27,849 nt of DNA from CAZPQM01 sp964588995 (GCA_964588995.1 CAZPQM010000018.1:1-27849); one strand, 5' to 3'; positions 1-8,259 are shown, numbered from the stretch's first letter. Notes: generated by a model from the letters alone, not told the origin. Made by a program: numbers and translations.

Positions 1-53
1 TCGCCATCGCCATCGCCATCGCCATCGCCATCGCCATCGCCATCGCCATCGCC
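1..53. repeat. Hexanucleotide tandem repeat encoding (Gly-Asp)n
   Basis: About nine tandem copies of GCCATC on the + strand, in register with the minus-strand adhesin frame, encode alternating Gly and Asp. The array is cut by the window edge, so its full length is unknown. The unit is 6 bp, so changes in copy number lengthen or shorten the protein without shifting frame. Confidence 0.9.
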
Positions 54-3000
54 ACCTTCTCCACGCAAGATTAATTCTGCGGTATCTTCGTCGTCGGTGT
101 CAATATTAGAAACATCATCCTGCATGAAAGCATCGTCCGCTTCTGCAATAGGTTCGACATTCACGTTAAGATCAAACTCTTCCGGGGCATAGCCACGAAC
201 CGTAGCATTAGCTACATTGCCTTCACCAGACGTTTCCGCCAGCGCGTAGAGCTGACCATTAATATTCAAGTCGCCGCCATTCGCTTCAATATTCAGGTAA
301 CTATCGGCGCCGGTATCACCCTGCGCGGTTGTCGTAACCGGAGCGTTTACATTTACTGCGCCATCACTGATAAACTGCGCTTCCGCACTAGCGGTTGCCG
401 GAATATCATCGACGCCGCTATTATCTGCAATTGCTGTCACGTTGACTGAATTCGTCAAGTTATAATCTTCTCCGGTCTCCACGTTAAAGCTTGCGTTCGC
501 TGTGATAGATGCTTCCCTGCGCTGCCCTTCGGTAATCTGAAGGTTTACATCGTTAAAATCATTATCCCAGTTCTCTTCGACCAGATCTTCCCAGTTAGCG
601 TTACCCACTACATCCGGATTATCGGGCATGTGCTGCTCTCCATCTTTGTTCAAAGATGGATTGTTAAACAGGGCACCGACGTGATTCGGATTCGGGACAT
701 AATCGTCGGAACCGACCAGCTGGGTGCCATTTTTATAGGCAAACCACTCATCACCGACTTTCTGGAAGGTGACTTTGTCACCGTTATTAATCACACCCGG
801 CTGTTCCCAATCTCCGTTTGGAATGAGGAAGTAACCAACCTTGTCTGCATCAGCTACGGTCAGCGTAACCTTTGTGCCAACTGGGACTGTTTTGGCGTCG
901 TTAAACAACACCTCACCATTGACTGGGTTACCATCCGCATCTTCAACATAGAAACCGAACGTGTTACGGAATCCAACATTAATACCACCCAGGAATTCAA
1001 TAAAGATTTCATTGCCTACTGAGCCAATTGTTTGACCGAAAGCTTCCACTTCGACCTCACCAAGCGTTACAGCACCAGGCGTTACGATTTTACCGTTAGC
1101 ATCAGCATTCACATCGGAAGCGGCTTCACCGGTGCTTTGGCCATCCGCCAACAAGGTAACGTCACCCAGCGTGACACTGTCGTTGCCTATTTCACGGGTG
1201 CCGGCTTCAGCATAGAAATCCGCATCGGCATCAACTTGCCCCTGATCGGCTTCTGCAATCGCCTCAGCGAACACATCACCCTGAACCGTGATGTCCATAC
1301 CACTGATCAGGTCAATGTCACTCGTAGCAGTCGCGCCGTTCTCGTTATCGTTATTGGTCGCACGCGCGGTTGCTTCTACATTATCGCCGAAGACCATCTT
1401 ATTATTGCCATTTGAAAAGCGCTCATTGCCGTTATCAAGCGAGCCTTCCAGATCAACCCGAGCGATTGCTTCGCGCGTTTCACCCGTTTCGTCTATAGCA
1501 TCTGCCGTTACATCGCCGCCGACCTCAAATCCATCACCGGATTTCACCGTGATTATGGCCTCGGTAGGTGTTGTGCCTGAACCCTGATCGATATTCGTGA
1601 CAATCAGGTCATTGACGACTTTAAAGTCATCCATCGCGTTGATCACGATTTCACCTCTGCCGCCCTTAACATCTACTTCCGCGCTCCGAATGCGGATATC
1701 ACCGCTATTGACCGCGCTGAGCGAAATGACGTGCGTGCCTTGATCACTTTCATTTTCAATAATTGCAAAGTTACCAGCAGGCATCAGGCTGTTGCCCGTT
1801 TTATGAATACCACCCTGTCCGGCTTCAAGCGTGATGTTACCGCCAGTAGTGAAAATACCGTCATTCGGGTCATCGAAGGTGATGGCACCCAGATCTGACG
1901 TGTTGCGTAGGGTGATATCAAACTCACCACCCTGAATGGTATCATCGGCAATATCCTCGATACGGATACGATCCGCTTCAATCACAACATTACTCGTGGC
2001 GGTCTCAATATCGTTTTCATATACGGTATTGACTTCCGGAGCGCCGGAACCGTTTTTAATGTTAATCTGCTCGGGGTCAATTAAGAGCGTACCCGGCTTG
2101 CCGTTGATCGCAACGGTAGAAACTTCACCGGCGATCAGGAAGCTGCTTCCTGAGATGTCGACAAAACCACCGTCACCGCCTTCGCGTCCGCCTTCAGCAG
2201 AAATGCGGGCTTCTCCCGTAAAGTGGTTCATCCCGTCGACTTTGGTGATGACCGTACCGCCGTCACCCGTACCGTTACCATCTGCTTTGATGGTGGCGGT
2301 ATTAGTCAGATCGGCATTGCCGGTGACCAGCACCGTACCGCCATTCCCGTCTTTTTCAAAGGCGCTCGCATCAATCAGCCCGTCGATATTCATGACCGAT
2401 GTTACCGCCTTGTCCGCGGCAGCGGCCGTGATGGATACCGTACCGGATTTCGCTTCAATCGTACCGGTGTTGGTTACGCCGATTTCTTCGGCTACGTCCT
2501 TATTCACTGCATATTTAATTAAATTATCGCCACGGAAATCGAGCGTGTAGTTATTGGCAGAAGCCAGTTCGACACGGCCAAGATTCGCTTTGATTTTTCC
2601 TTCATTCCGGACCTGAGGAGCTGCCAGAACAGCAAAACCCCCATCCGATATGGTGATATTTCCCTGATTGATCACTGCGCCGTCGCCTGAGCCGGTAAAT
2701 TCGGCAATCTCGCCGTCAAACGTCACGTCACGTGCCGTGGTGGCCACTAAGGCGCCGACATTAACAGTCGATCCCTTGGCAAAGGTCACGCCCTGATCGT
2801 TCATAATGACCACGCGGCCATTCGCATTCAGTGCGCCCTGTAAGTACGATGGTAAACCGCCGGTTACGCGGTTAAATGCTACCGCTTCTGCACCGGGCTG
2901 ATAAAAATTGACCGCCTCGTTCGGTGCCGTACTGAAAGTGCGCCAGTTGACATCAAGCCGCTGCGTATGTTGCTTAATATTCGTATTCGTACCTTGCTTA

Positions 3001-3176
3001 TTAATCGAACCCTGACCGCCGACAATCTGACCGCCGGTAGGTGCTGCAAGCGCTTCACCACTCATGAAAGCAAGCGATGCCGTTAAGGCGGTTGCCAGCA
3101 TGAAGCCGTTCAATACGTCTTTACCGCGCTTGAAAATTCTCCAGCTCGTTTGTTTTTGGTACATTCTGTTATACAT
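1..3176 (-). CDS. Filamentous haemagglutinin-like secreted protein, partial (C-terminus beyond left edge)
   Basis: An open frame of 1058 codons starts at ATG 3176 and runs off the left edge without a stop. GGGAGAGAG lies 8 bases before the ATG. Residues 1-45 form a long extended-type signal peptide (basic start, then a hydrophobic run ending near EALAAPTGG). Residues about 46-290 match the haemagglutination/TPS secretion domain (QHTQRLDVNWRTFS, FNRVTGGLPSYLQGAL, NANGRVVIMNDQGVTFAKGS). The LLIDPEQINI stretch is typical of FHA-type beta-helix adhesins. Residues about 735-880 resemble DUF4114 (FGFYVEDADG, FLIPNGDW, then WEDLVEENWDNDFNDVNLQI). The visible end is very acidic and closes in a Gly-Asp repeat. 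Proteins of this family are usually exported by a TpsB/FhaC partner, and none is seen here. Likely role: surface adhesin or exoprotein. The family call is firm; the ligand is unknown. Confidence 0.88.
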   Translation of the reverse strand, partial: MYNRMYQKQTSWRIFKRGKDVLNGFMLATALTASLAFMSGEALAAPTGGQIVGGQGSINKQGTNTNIKQHTQRLDVNWRTFSTAPNEAVNFYQPGAEAVAFNRVTGGLPSYLQGALNANGRVVIMNDQGVTFAKGSTVNVGALVATTARDVTFDGEIAEFTGSGDGAVINQGNITISDGGFAVLAAPQVRNEGKIKANLGRVELASANNYTLDFRGDNLIKYAVNKDVAEEIGVTNTGTIEAKSGTVSITAAAADKAVTSVMNIDGLIDASAFEKDGNGGTVLVTGNADLTNTATIKADGNGTGDGGTVITKVDGMNHFTGEARISAEGGREGGDGGFVDISGSSFLIAGEVSTVAINGKPGTLLIDPEQINIKNGSGAPEVNTVYENDIETATSNVVIEADRIRIEDIADDTIQGGEFDITLRNTSDLGAITFDDPNDGIFTTGGNITLEAGQGGIHKTGNSLMPAGNFAIIENESDQGTHVISLSAVNSGDIRIRSAEVDVKGGRGEIVINAMDDFKVVNDLIVTNIDQGSGTTPTEAIITVKSGDGFEVGGDVTADAIDETGETREAIARVDLEGSLDNGNERFSNGNNKMVFGDNVEATARATNNDNENGATATSDIDLISGMDITVQGDVFAEAIAEADQGQVDADADFYAEAGTREIGNDSVTLGDVTLLADGQSTGEAASDVNADANGKIVTPGAVTLGEVEVEAFGQTIGSVGNEIFIEFLGGINVGFRNTFGFYVEDADGNPVNGEVLFNDAKTVPVGTKVTLTVADADKVGYFLIPNGDWEQPGVINNGDKVTFQKVGDEWFAYKNGTQLVGSDDYVPNPNHVGALFNNPSLNKDGEQHMPDNPDVVGNANWEDLVEENWDNDFNDVNLQITEGQRREASITANASFNVETGEDYNLTNSVNVTAIADNSGVDDIPATASAEAQFISDGAVNVNAPVTTTAQGDTGADSYLNIEANGGDLNINGQLYALAETSGEGNVANATVRGYAPEEFDLNVNVEPIAEADDAFMQDDVSNIDTDDEDTAELILRGEGGDGDGDGDGDGDGDGDG

Positions 3177-3311
3177 TTAACTCTCTCCCAGTTAATTAAA
3201 TTCTAGTATAGTGTGGAAGCCGTCAGGATATTGTGTGTCTTATTCGCTTTAGTATAAATTTTCCATTAAAACCTGCGGCTTTTAGCGAATATTTTATCTT
3301 TTTGCAACATC

Positions 3312-3340
3312 ATTATACCGAAACGTCCCATAATAAGCAA
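3312..3340 (-). promoter_or_regulatory. Putative sigma70 promoter of the adhesin gene
   Basis: On the minus strand TTGCTT (3340-3335), a 17-base spacer and a perfect TATAAT (3317-3312) are present. The predicted start lies about 130 bases upstream of the ATG at 3176, leaving a long AT-rich leader. This is the best promoter match in the 235-base gap 3177-3411, which shows no other feature. Confidence 0.6.
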
Positions 3341-3411
3341 GCAGAATTATTAACTTTTGTTAATATTTGCTGATTAGTTATGGAAATCGGTTAACAATTT
3401 GTTATATATGA

Positions 3412-4005
3412 TCATCGTCTGTGGCAAGGGTAAATGCTTTGCAGCATACGCATAACCGCTTGAGAACTCGAAAGATTCTGCCATCGAGGATGATCATTCA
3501 GCCATTTGACGTAAATCGATATCATTTTATCAAAGGTTAAATAATCGGGTAAACAATATAGGCGCTTACCAAAGAGAGATTCCGTGTTCGTCGCCTGAAT
3601 AAATCCGATCATATAGCCTTTGCACAAGGCCGCTTTGACCACCACTTCCTGGTTTAGGTCGTCATTTTCGGCGTAGCTGGCCGCGTATTCGCAATGTTGC
3701 TTGAGGGGCAGCGCCTGCGTAATATCGTACTTCTGCGCCTGTTCGGAAAGCAGTGACGCCTTACCGCGCTTCGCATCATCCACGCCTTGCTCAGGTGGCG
3801 CGAGTTCAAACTCCGGTGTCGCCTCAAAGGTACTGCTGTCGGGGTCAATGGTACGAAAATTTCGCTTCCGCTCCGCCCGGGTCAGGGACTCTGCTTCTTC
3901 GATCACTTCTTCTATACCAGTTTGCCCGACCTGCGCCGAAAGAGTACCACCTGTAATCAGCGTAATTAGCAAAAAACCTACCAGTGCCCGGCTACGCAAG
4001 CGCAT
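3412..4005 (-). CDS. Rap1a/Tai-like small exported protein
   Basis: A 197-residue protein when started at ATG 4005. That start has GGGG seven bases upstream and overlaps the end of purQ by 14 bases. Longer starts at 4017 and 4056 lack a ribosome site and lie deeper inside purQ. Residues 1-25 are a signal peptide (MRLRSRALVGFLLITLITGG, then SAQ). The C-terminal half carries the Cys-containing Rap1a/Tai pattern: LCKGYMIGF, then LYCLPDYLTFDKMISIYVKW, a HPRW turn, and a terminal SIYPC. Characterised members are periplasmic immunity proteins against type VI secretion amidases, but many homologues are of unknown role. No effector gene is seen here, so immunity function is only a possibility. It probably rides on the purine operon transcript. 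Confidence 0.65.
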   Translation of the reverse strand: MRLRSRALVGFLLITLITGGTLSAQVGQTGIEEVIEEAESLTRAERKRNFRTIDPDSSTFEATPEFELAPPEQGVDDAKRGKASLLSEQAQKYDITQALPLKQHCEYAASYAENDDLNQEVVVKAALCKGYMIGFIQATNTESLFGKRLYCLPDYLTFDKMISIYVKWLNDHPRWQNLSSSQAVMRMLQSIYPCHRR

Positions 4006-4654
4006 GCAGTACCCCATCAAAAAAGCGTTTGCCGTCCGTTCCACCGAGCGATTCATGGATCAGTCGCTCCGGATGCGGCATCATCCCGAGTATGGTCTTG
4101 CGGCGGTTCAGCACACCCGCAATGTTCGCGACTGAGCCGTTTGGATTCTCGTCTGCATAGGTAAAGGCAATCTGATCGTGTTCCATAAGTGCTTCTAATC
4201 CTGCATCGTCGATCCGGTAATTGCCATCATGATGCGCTATCGGCACCGTGATCTGCCGCCCTTCTACAAAGCCACGTGTAAAAAAGCTATTAGTATTCAC
4301 CACCTGAAGCGTCACATCCCTGCAGATAAAGCGGAGATTCTCGTTCCGCATCAATACGCCCGGCAATAGCTGCGTTTCGCATAGCACCTGAAACCCATTG
4401 CAGACGCCGAGCAAATAGCCTCCCTGCTCCGCATGCCGCACTACTTCACGCACGATCGGCGATTTCGCCGCAATCGCCCCGCAGCGCAGATAATCCCCGT
4501 AGGAAAAACCACCCGGTAGCACAACCAGATCGCTTTGTGGCAATTCGCTATCCGCATGCCAGACCATGGTGACATCAAAGCCCACCTGCTCCAGCGCCAC
4601 TTTCATATCGCGGTCGCAGTTGGATCCGGGAAATACGATAACAGCCGCTTTCAT
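3992..4654 (-). CDS. purQ: Phosphoribosylformylglycinamidine synthase, glutaminase subunit
   Basis: 220 residues, normal length for the stand-alone glutaminase subunit. It supplies ammonia from glutamine to PurL in the fourth step of purine synthesis, as part of the PurL-PurS-PurQ complex in the cytoplasm. Visible class I glutamine amidotransferase features are the nucleophile Cys85 in GVCNGFQVL, the oxyanion loop PGGFSYGDYLR (48-58), and the His194/Glu196 pair in MMPHPERL. It follows purS by 6 bases. purL is not in the window. Confidence 0.96.
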   Translation of the reverse strand: MKAAVIVFPGSNCDRDMKVALEQVGFDVTMVWHADSELPQSDLVVLPGGFSYGDYLRCGAIAAKSPIVREVVRHAEQGGYLLGVCNGFQVLCETQLLPGVLMRNENLRFICRDVTLQVVNTNSFFTRGFVEGRQITVPIAHHDGNYRIDDAGLEALMEHDQIAFTYADENPNGSVANIAGVLNRRKTILGMMPHPERLIHESLGGTDGKRFFDGVLHALA

Positions 4655-4660
4655 GATGCG

Positions 4661-4903
4661 CTAACTTTCTATTTCGAAGCGGTAATTCTCGATCACCGTG
4701 TTGGCGAGTAGTTTCTCGCACATGGCCCTGATCTGCTCCTCCGCCTGCGCCTTATCCGCTTCCTTGAAATCAATTTCGATCAATTTGCCCTGCCGGACCG
4801 ATTCCACCCCGTCAAAACCCAGATGGGAGAGAGACTGCTCAATCGCCTTCCCTTGCGGATCAAGGACGCCGTGTTTGAGGGTGATGTAGACATGTGCTTT
4901 CAT
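4661..4903 (-). CDS. purS: Phosphoribosylformylglycinamidine synthase subunit PurS
   Basis: 80 residues, the standard size of PurS. It begins MKAHVYITLKHGVLDPQGKA and contains the family pattern LGFDGVESVRQGKLIEID. PurS is a small dimer that bridges PurL and PurQ so that ammonia can pass between them. It sits between purC (6 bases upstream) and purQ (6 bases downstream), the usual arrangement where the FGAM synthase is split into three chains. Confidence 0.96.
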   Translation of the reverse strand: MKAHVYITLKHGVLDPQGKAIEQSLSHLGFDGVESVRQGKLIEIDFKEADKAQAEEQIRAMCEKLLANTVIENYRFEIES

Positions 4904-4909
4904 AATGCG

Positions 4910-5785
4910 TTACTTCTTGTTCGTCGGTTTCGTATTCTTATTCGCCGGCTTTCCCGTGGACGCACCTTTACCAGCCGGCTTCTTTTTTGCCGCGGATGAG
5001 GAGGGTTTACCGCCAGCCGCACTTTCTTCCTTGATGAGTGATTCGACATTGGACATGTCATCGCCGATCACGCCGAGCCGTTTAGCCACCTCGCGGTAAG
5101 CATCCATCAGGTTACCAAGGTCACGGCGGAATACATCCTTATCCAGCTTATTACCCGTTTCCGCATCCCAGAGACGGCAGCTATCCGGGCTGATTTCATC
5201 CGCTATGACGAGGTATAGATTCCCCTCTTCATCGTAAATACGGCCAAACTCCAGCTTAAGATCCACTAGCTTGATATCGGCACCCAGAAACAGCCCGGAA
5301 AGAAAATCATTGGCTCTGAGCGCCATATTGCGCATGGCTTCGAGCTCCTCCTCCATCGCCCATTCGAAGCTCACGATATGTTCTTCCGTGATCATCGGAT
5401 CGCCGAGCTTATCACTTTTCAGGTAATACTCCACCAGCGGCTGAGGCATCAACATACCTTCTTCCACGCCGAAGCGCTTCGCCAGACTACCTGCCGTTAC
5501 GTTTCGCACCACCACCTCAATCGGTATCACATCACAGGCTTTAACGAGCTGCTCCCGCATATTCAGGCTTTTAAGAAAATGGGTATGGATGCCGATTTCA
5601 TCGAGCCTTGTCATGAGGAATTCCGAAATACGATTGTTCAGCACGCCTTTTCCCGGCATTACCTCATGCTTGTCACCGTTACCCGCGGTTACATCATCTT
5701 TGAAATACTGAATGATCGTACCGGGATCCGGACCTTCGTATAAAATTTTGGCTTTGCCTTCATAAATCGGATTATTGCGCGCCAT
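4910..5785 (-). CDS. purC: SAICAR synthetase with a basic C-terminal tail
   Basis: 291 residues. It joins aspartate to CAIR using ATP in purine synthesis. The start MARNNPIYEGKAKILYEG and the motifs VVRNVTAGSLAKRFG and DEISPDSCRLWD identify it. Most PurC proteins end near residue 240-255. Here the catalytic part ends around residue 247 (AKRLGVIGDDMSNVESLIKE), and about 40 residues rich in Lys, Ala, Gly, Ser and Pro follow, ending NKNTKPTNKK. That tail is low-complexity and very basic, of unknown role. It is the first gene of the purC-purS-purQ unit. Confidence 0.96.
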   Translation of the reverse strand: MARNNPIYEGKAKILYEGPDPGTIIQYFKDDVTAGNGDKHEVMPGKGVLNNRISEFLMTRLDEIGIHTHFLKSLNMREQLVKACDVIPIEVVVRNVTAGSLAKRFGVEEGMLMPQPLVEYYLKSDKLGDPMITEEHIVSFEWAMEEELEAMRNMALRANDFLSGLFLGADIKLVDLKLEFGRIYDEEGNLYLVIADEISPDSCRLWDAETGNKLDKDVFRRDLGNLMDAYREVAKRLGVIGDDMSNVESLIKEESAAGGKPSSSAAKKKPAGKGASTGKPANKNTKPTNKK

Positions 5786-5821
5786 GCAGACTCCAGACCA
5801 TGCTATTTAAATAATGAGCGC

Positions 5822-5849
5822 ACCATAGCGGGTTAGCTCTATTTTGCAA
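5822..5849 (-). promoter_or_regulatory. Putative promoter of the purC operon
   Basis: On the minus strand TTGCAA (5849-5844), a 16-base spacer and TATGGT (5827-5822) lie about 36 bases before the purC ATG. It is divergent from the promoter at 5880-5907 in the same 148-base gap. No operator could be recognised. Confidence 0.4.
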
Positions 5850-5879
5850 GAAATTCCGTTGTTCCTCATCATAAGGTGC

Positions 5880-5907
5880 TTGCGCGTTTTTCCACTTTCG
5901 GTAAAAT
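5880..5907 (+). promoter_or_regulatory. Putative promoter of the ATPase inhibitor gene
   Basis: TTGCGC (5880-5885), a 16-base spacer and TAAAAT (5902-5907) lie about 26 bases before the ATG at 5934. The short leader holds an AGGAGTG ribosome site. Confidence 0.4.
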
Positions 5908-5933
5908 AACAGTATTAACCCGTGAGGAGTGAT

Positions 5934-6257
5934 ATGAGCAGCATGGAAGAACGCGGCAAGGCGCTTGAAGAAAAATTTTTTCACGACGAGGAATTGCGCT
6001 TTAAAATGGTCTCGCGCAGGCGCAAATTGCTTGGCTTATGGGCGGCCGGTCAGTTGCACTTACCGGAAGAGGACGCGGAAGCCTATGCGATTGATATCGT
6101 CAAGCTGGGTACGACAGACTCAACTGATGGCGCGGTCGTGCGTAAAATATTGGCTGATTTTGAACAGAAAGGGCTGAACCTGACGGAAGAGGATATCCGC
6201 CGCCAGCTTGACATCTGCGAAGCCGAAGCCAAAGCGCAATTACTGGAAGCGCAGTAG
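5934..6257 (+). CDS. F1FO-ATP synthase inhibitor zeta subunit (DUF1476)
   Basis: 107 residues from ATG 5934, chosen because AGGAGTG lies just upstream; a GTG at 5922 lies upstream of that site. The family members start as here with an N-terminal helix (MEERGKALEEKFFHDEELRF) followed by RRRKLLGLWAA. In Paracoccus-type zeta the N-terminal region inserts into F1 and blocks ATP hydrolysis, while the rest is a four-helix bundle (here residues 25-107). The protein is cytoplasmic and acts on the membrane ATP synthase. Divergence from purC is a familiar alphaproteobacterial arrangement. Confidence 0.9.
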   Translation: MSSMEERGKALEEKFFHDEELRFKMVSRRRKLLGLWAAGQLHLPEEDAEAYAIDIVKLGTTDSTDGAVVRKILADFEQKGLNLTEEDIRRQLDICEAEAKAQLLEAQ

Positions 6258-6272
6258 CAGTATAATAAATCT

Positions 6273-6303
6273 TTGACTCCCGAGGGCCTTTCTGCCATAT
6301 AAC
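6273..6303 (+). promoter_or_regulatory. Putative promoter of the Ala-rich protein gene
   Basis: TTGACT at 6273-6278 is followed by CATATA (6296-6301, spacing 17) or TATAAC (6298-6303, spacing 19). It lies about 40 bases before the ATG at 6339. It suggests transcription independent of the upstream inhibitor gene. Confidence 0.45.
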
Positions 6304-6338
6304 ACGTTGATTTACTCGTATTATATGGAGAAGTTATT

Positions 6339-7004
6339 ATGAATTCCAAATTTTTAACGGTGATCGCCGTTGTTGCTGTTGTGGTTGTCGCAGCAGGCGC
6401 AGCGGGCGATAAAGGATTTGTCGAAAACATCAAAAGCTGGTTCGGCGAGGGTGATTATCAAACCAATGCTGATCTCAACGAGGCGATAGAGGATGCTGAG
6501 CGCGCGGCTGCGGAGGCGGCTGCCAAAGCGGAAGCTGCCGCGGATGTTGCGGCTGATGAAGCGGCAGAAGCGGCTTCTGAGGCCGGTTCTGCTACACAGG
6601 AAGCGCTGGAGGAAGCCAAGCAGGATGCCGAGCGCGCAGCTGCGGAGGCTACCGCAAAGGCCGAGGCCCTTGGCGATGCGGCATCGGATATGGCCGCTGA
6701 AGCGAAGCAGGAAGCGGCAGAAAGCAATCTCCTTGAAAAAGCAGGTAACGCTGCGGAAGATGCGTATGAGGCAACGAAAGATGCTGCAGGCGACGTAGCC
6801 GATGCGCTGGAAGACGCCGGTGAAAAAGCCGAGGAGGCGCTCGGTATCGATTCCCCGGCAGAAAATGCGGCAGAGAATGCGGCTGATGCAGCCGAAGACG
6901 CTGTCGAAAGCGCTGTCGAAAGCGCTGAAGATACAATGGAAGATGTGCTGGAAGAAAACACCAAACCGGCAGCCGGTAATACCGAGATACCCGCTAACAA
7001 ATAG
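6339..7004 (+). CDS. Ala/Glu-rich helical exported or membrane-anchored protein
   Basis: 221 residues with GGAG eight bases before the ATG. Residues 1-22 form a hydrophobic segment (MNSKFLTVIAVVAVVVVAAG), a signal peptide or N-terminal anchor. The rest is built almost wholly of Ala, Glu, Asp and Lys with a near-continuous helical pattern resembling LEA or apolipoprotein-like sequences. An internal duplication is visible: DAERAAAEA-(A/T)-AKAEA occurs at about residues 53-67 and again at about 95-109, and the DNA is duplicated too (near 6495 and 6623). The start of the mature part (FVENIKSWFGEGD) is less repetitive. I recognise no family. A stress-related or envelope-spacer role is only a guess. 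Long open frames on the opposite strand are composition artefacts. Confidence 0.75.
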   Translation: MNSKFLTVIAVVAVVVVAAGAAGDKGFVENIKSWFGEGDYQTNADLNEAIEDAERAAAEAAAKAEAAADVAADEAAEAASEAGSATQEALEEAKQDAERAAAEATAKAEALGDAASDMAAEAKQEAAESNLLEKAGNAAEDAYEATKDAAGDVADALEDAGEKAEEALGIDSPAENAAENAADAAEDAVESAVESAEDTMEDVLEENTKPAAGNTEIPANK

Positions 7005-7029
7005 ACAGGTATTTATACCGAGCATAAAG

Positions 7030-7061
7030 AAACCCGGGAGCGGTTGTTTCCCGGGTTTTTT
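7030..7061 (+). terminator. Rho-independent terminator
   Basis: A perfect 10-bp stem AAACCCGGGA / TCCCGGGTTT with a 9-base loop is followed by a run of T. It sits 26 bases after the Ala-rich gene. A weaker T-rich stretch on the other strand means it could also stop proB transcription coming from the right. Confidence 0.9.
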
Positions 7062-7076
7062 AATCCGATATTTTTT

Positions 7077-8198
7077 CTAATCCATCACCAGATCATCGCG
7101 GTGGATGATATTGACCGGTCCGTTATAGCCCAGTATCTCTTCAATCTGCTCTGAGGGCTCACCTTTCAGCATTTCGGTTTCGTCAGCATCATAGGCCACC
7201 ATACCACAGCCGATGCGCTGCCCCGTCTCGTCAAGCAGCACCACCGTATCTCCTTTTTCAAACTGGCCTTTTACTTCGGCAATGCCGACCGGCAGCAGGC
7301 TCCTGCCCGATTGCAGGGCTTTGACCGCCCCGTTATCGAGCACCAGCTCTCCACCGGTATTCAGGCTATGCGCGATCCATTGCTTCCAGGCCGAGCGGGA
7401 ATTTTGCGTCACCGTAAAGAGCGTATGACGCTCCCCGGCTTTTAGCCGCGCGAGTGGGTTGGGTTGCTGCCCATCCATGATAACCACCGCACAGCCCGAC
7501 ATGGTCGCCATCTGAGCGGCCTTGATCTTGGTGAGCATTCCGCCGGAACCCCCGGTCGAACCCACCCCATCGGCCAGCCCAATGATATCATCCGTAATGT
7601 CATCAACCACAGGGATATGTTCCGCATCCTCATGGCGGCGCGGGTTGGCGGTGTAGAGCCCATCGACATCCGACATCAGCACGAGCACATCCGCCCCCAC
7701 CATCTGGGCCACCCGTGCAGCGAGGCGGTCATTATCCCCAACCCGAAGCTGGCGGGTAGCCACCGTATCATTCTCATTCACGATCGGCACAATCCCTGCA
7801 TCCAGCAACGCACCGAGGGCGTTGCGCGCATTCATGTAACGTCTGCGCTCTTCGGAATCCTCAATGGTGAGCAGGTTTTGCGCCACCTCAATCAAATGAG
7901 GGGCGAAATCATGCTTGTAGACATTCATCAGCTCGACCTGACCGCATGCCGCTGCCGCCTGCTTTTCGTACAACTTCATCGAGGCTTTGACCTTGTCACT
8001 CTTCAGTTTTTTGCGTCCGAGCGCCACCGCTCCGGAGGAAACCAGCACCACCTCTTTACCGTTTCGCATCAGTAGCGCAATATCATCACATAGCGATTGC
8101 AGCCATTCACGGCGAATTTCTTCCCCCGCTACCGGATCGATCATCAGCGAAGAGCCCACCTTAATGACGATGCGCTTGGCATTTTCAAGAATCTGCAT
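7077..8198 (-). CDS. proB: Glutamate 5-kinase
   Basis: 373 residues, the usual length. It phosphorylates glutamate in the first step of proline synthesis. The N-terminal amino-acid kinase domain shows VIKVGSSLM, LVSSGAVALG, VNENDTV, DNDRLAARVA and STGGSGGMLTKIKAAQMA (about residues 8-255). A C-terminal PUA domain follows from about residue 275 (GELVLDNGAVKALQSGRSLL). AGGA lies nine bases before the ATG. Its pathway partner proA lies in the same orientation but about 7 kb away, so the two are not a unit here. Confidence 0.97.
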   Translation of the reverse strand: MQILENAKRIVIKVGSSLMIDPVAGEEIRREWLQSLCDDIALLMRNGKEVVLVSSGAVALGRKKLKSDKVKASMKLYEKQAAAACGQVELMNVYKHDFAPHLIEVAQNLLTIEDSEERRRYMNARNALGALLDAGIVPIVNENDTVATRQLRVGDNDRLAARVAQMVGADVLVLMSDVDGLYTANPRRHEDAEHIPVVDDITDDIIGLADGVGSTGGSGGMLTKIKAAQMATMSGCAVVIMDGQQPNPLARLKAGERHTLFTVTQNSRSAWKQWIAHSLNTGGELVLDNGAVKALQSGRSLLPVGIAEVKGQFEKGDTVVLLDETGQRIGCGMVAYDADETEMLKGEPSEQIEEILGYNGPVNIIHRDDLVMD

Positions 8199-8231
8199 GT
8201 ATATCCTGTCGAAAAAGCATTACCTTACGCG

Positions 8232-8259
8232 AATATAGATAAGCCTTCTCGTCTATATT
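8232..8259. other. AT-rich hairpin between proB and the broken small gene
   Basis: AATATAGA (8232-8239) pairs with TCTATATT (8252-8259) across a 12-base loop. There is no T-run in the proper place, so a terminator role is weak. It falls just upstream of proB. Confidence 0.3.

Noticed and set aside
630..2550. Several + strand open frames of 99-204 codons
   Set aside because: They lie opposite the minus-strand adhesin frame, which has a signal peptide, secretion domain and ribosome site.
6354..7025. Long minus-strand frames opposite the Ala-rich gene
   Set aside because: Strong GC-rich codon bias (GCG, GAG, GCC repeats) opens the other frames. Their products are Cys/Arg- or Ser/Ala-rich with no plausible starts.
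7464..8238. + strand frames opposite proB
   Set aside because: Shadows of the well-supported proB. No motifs or starts of their own.
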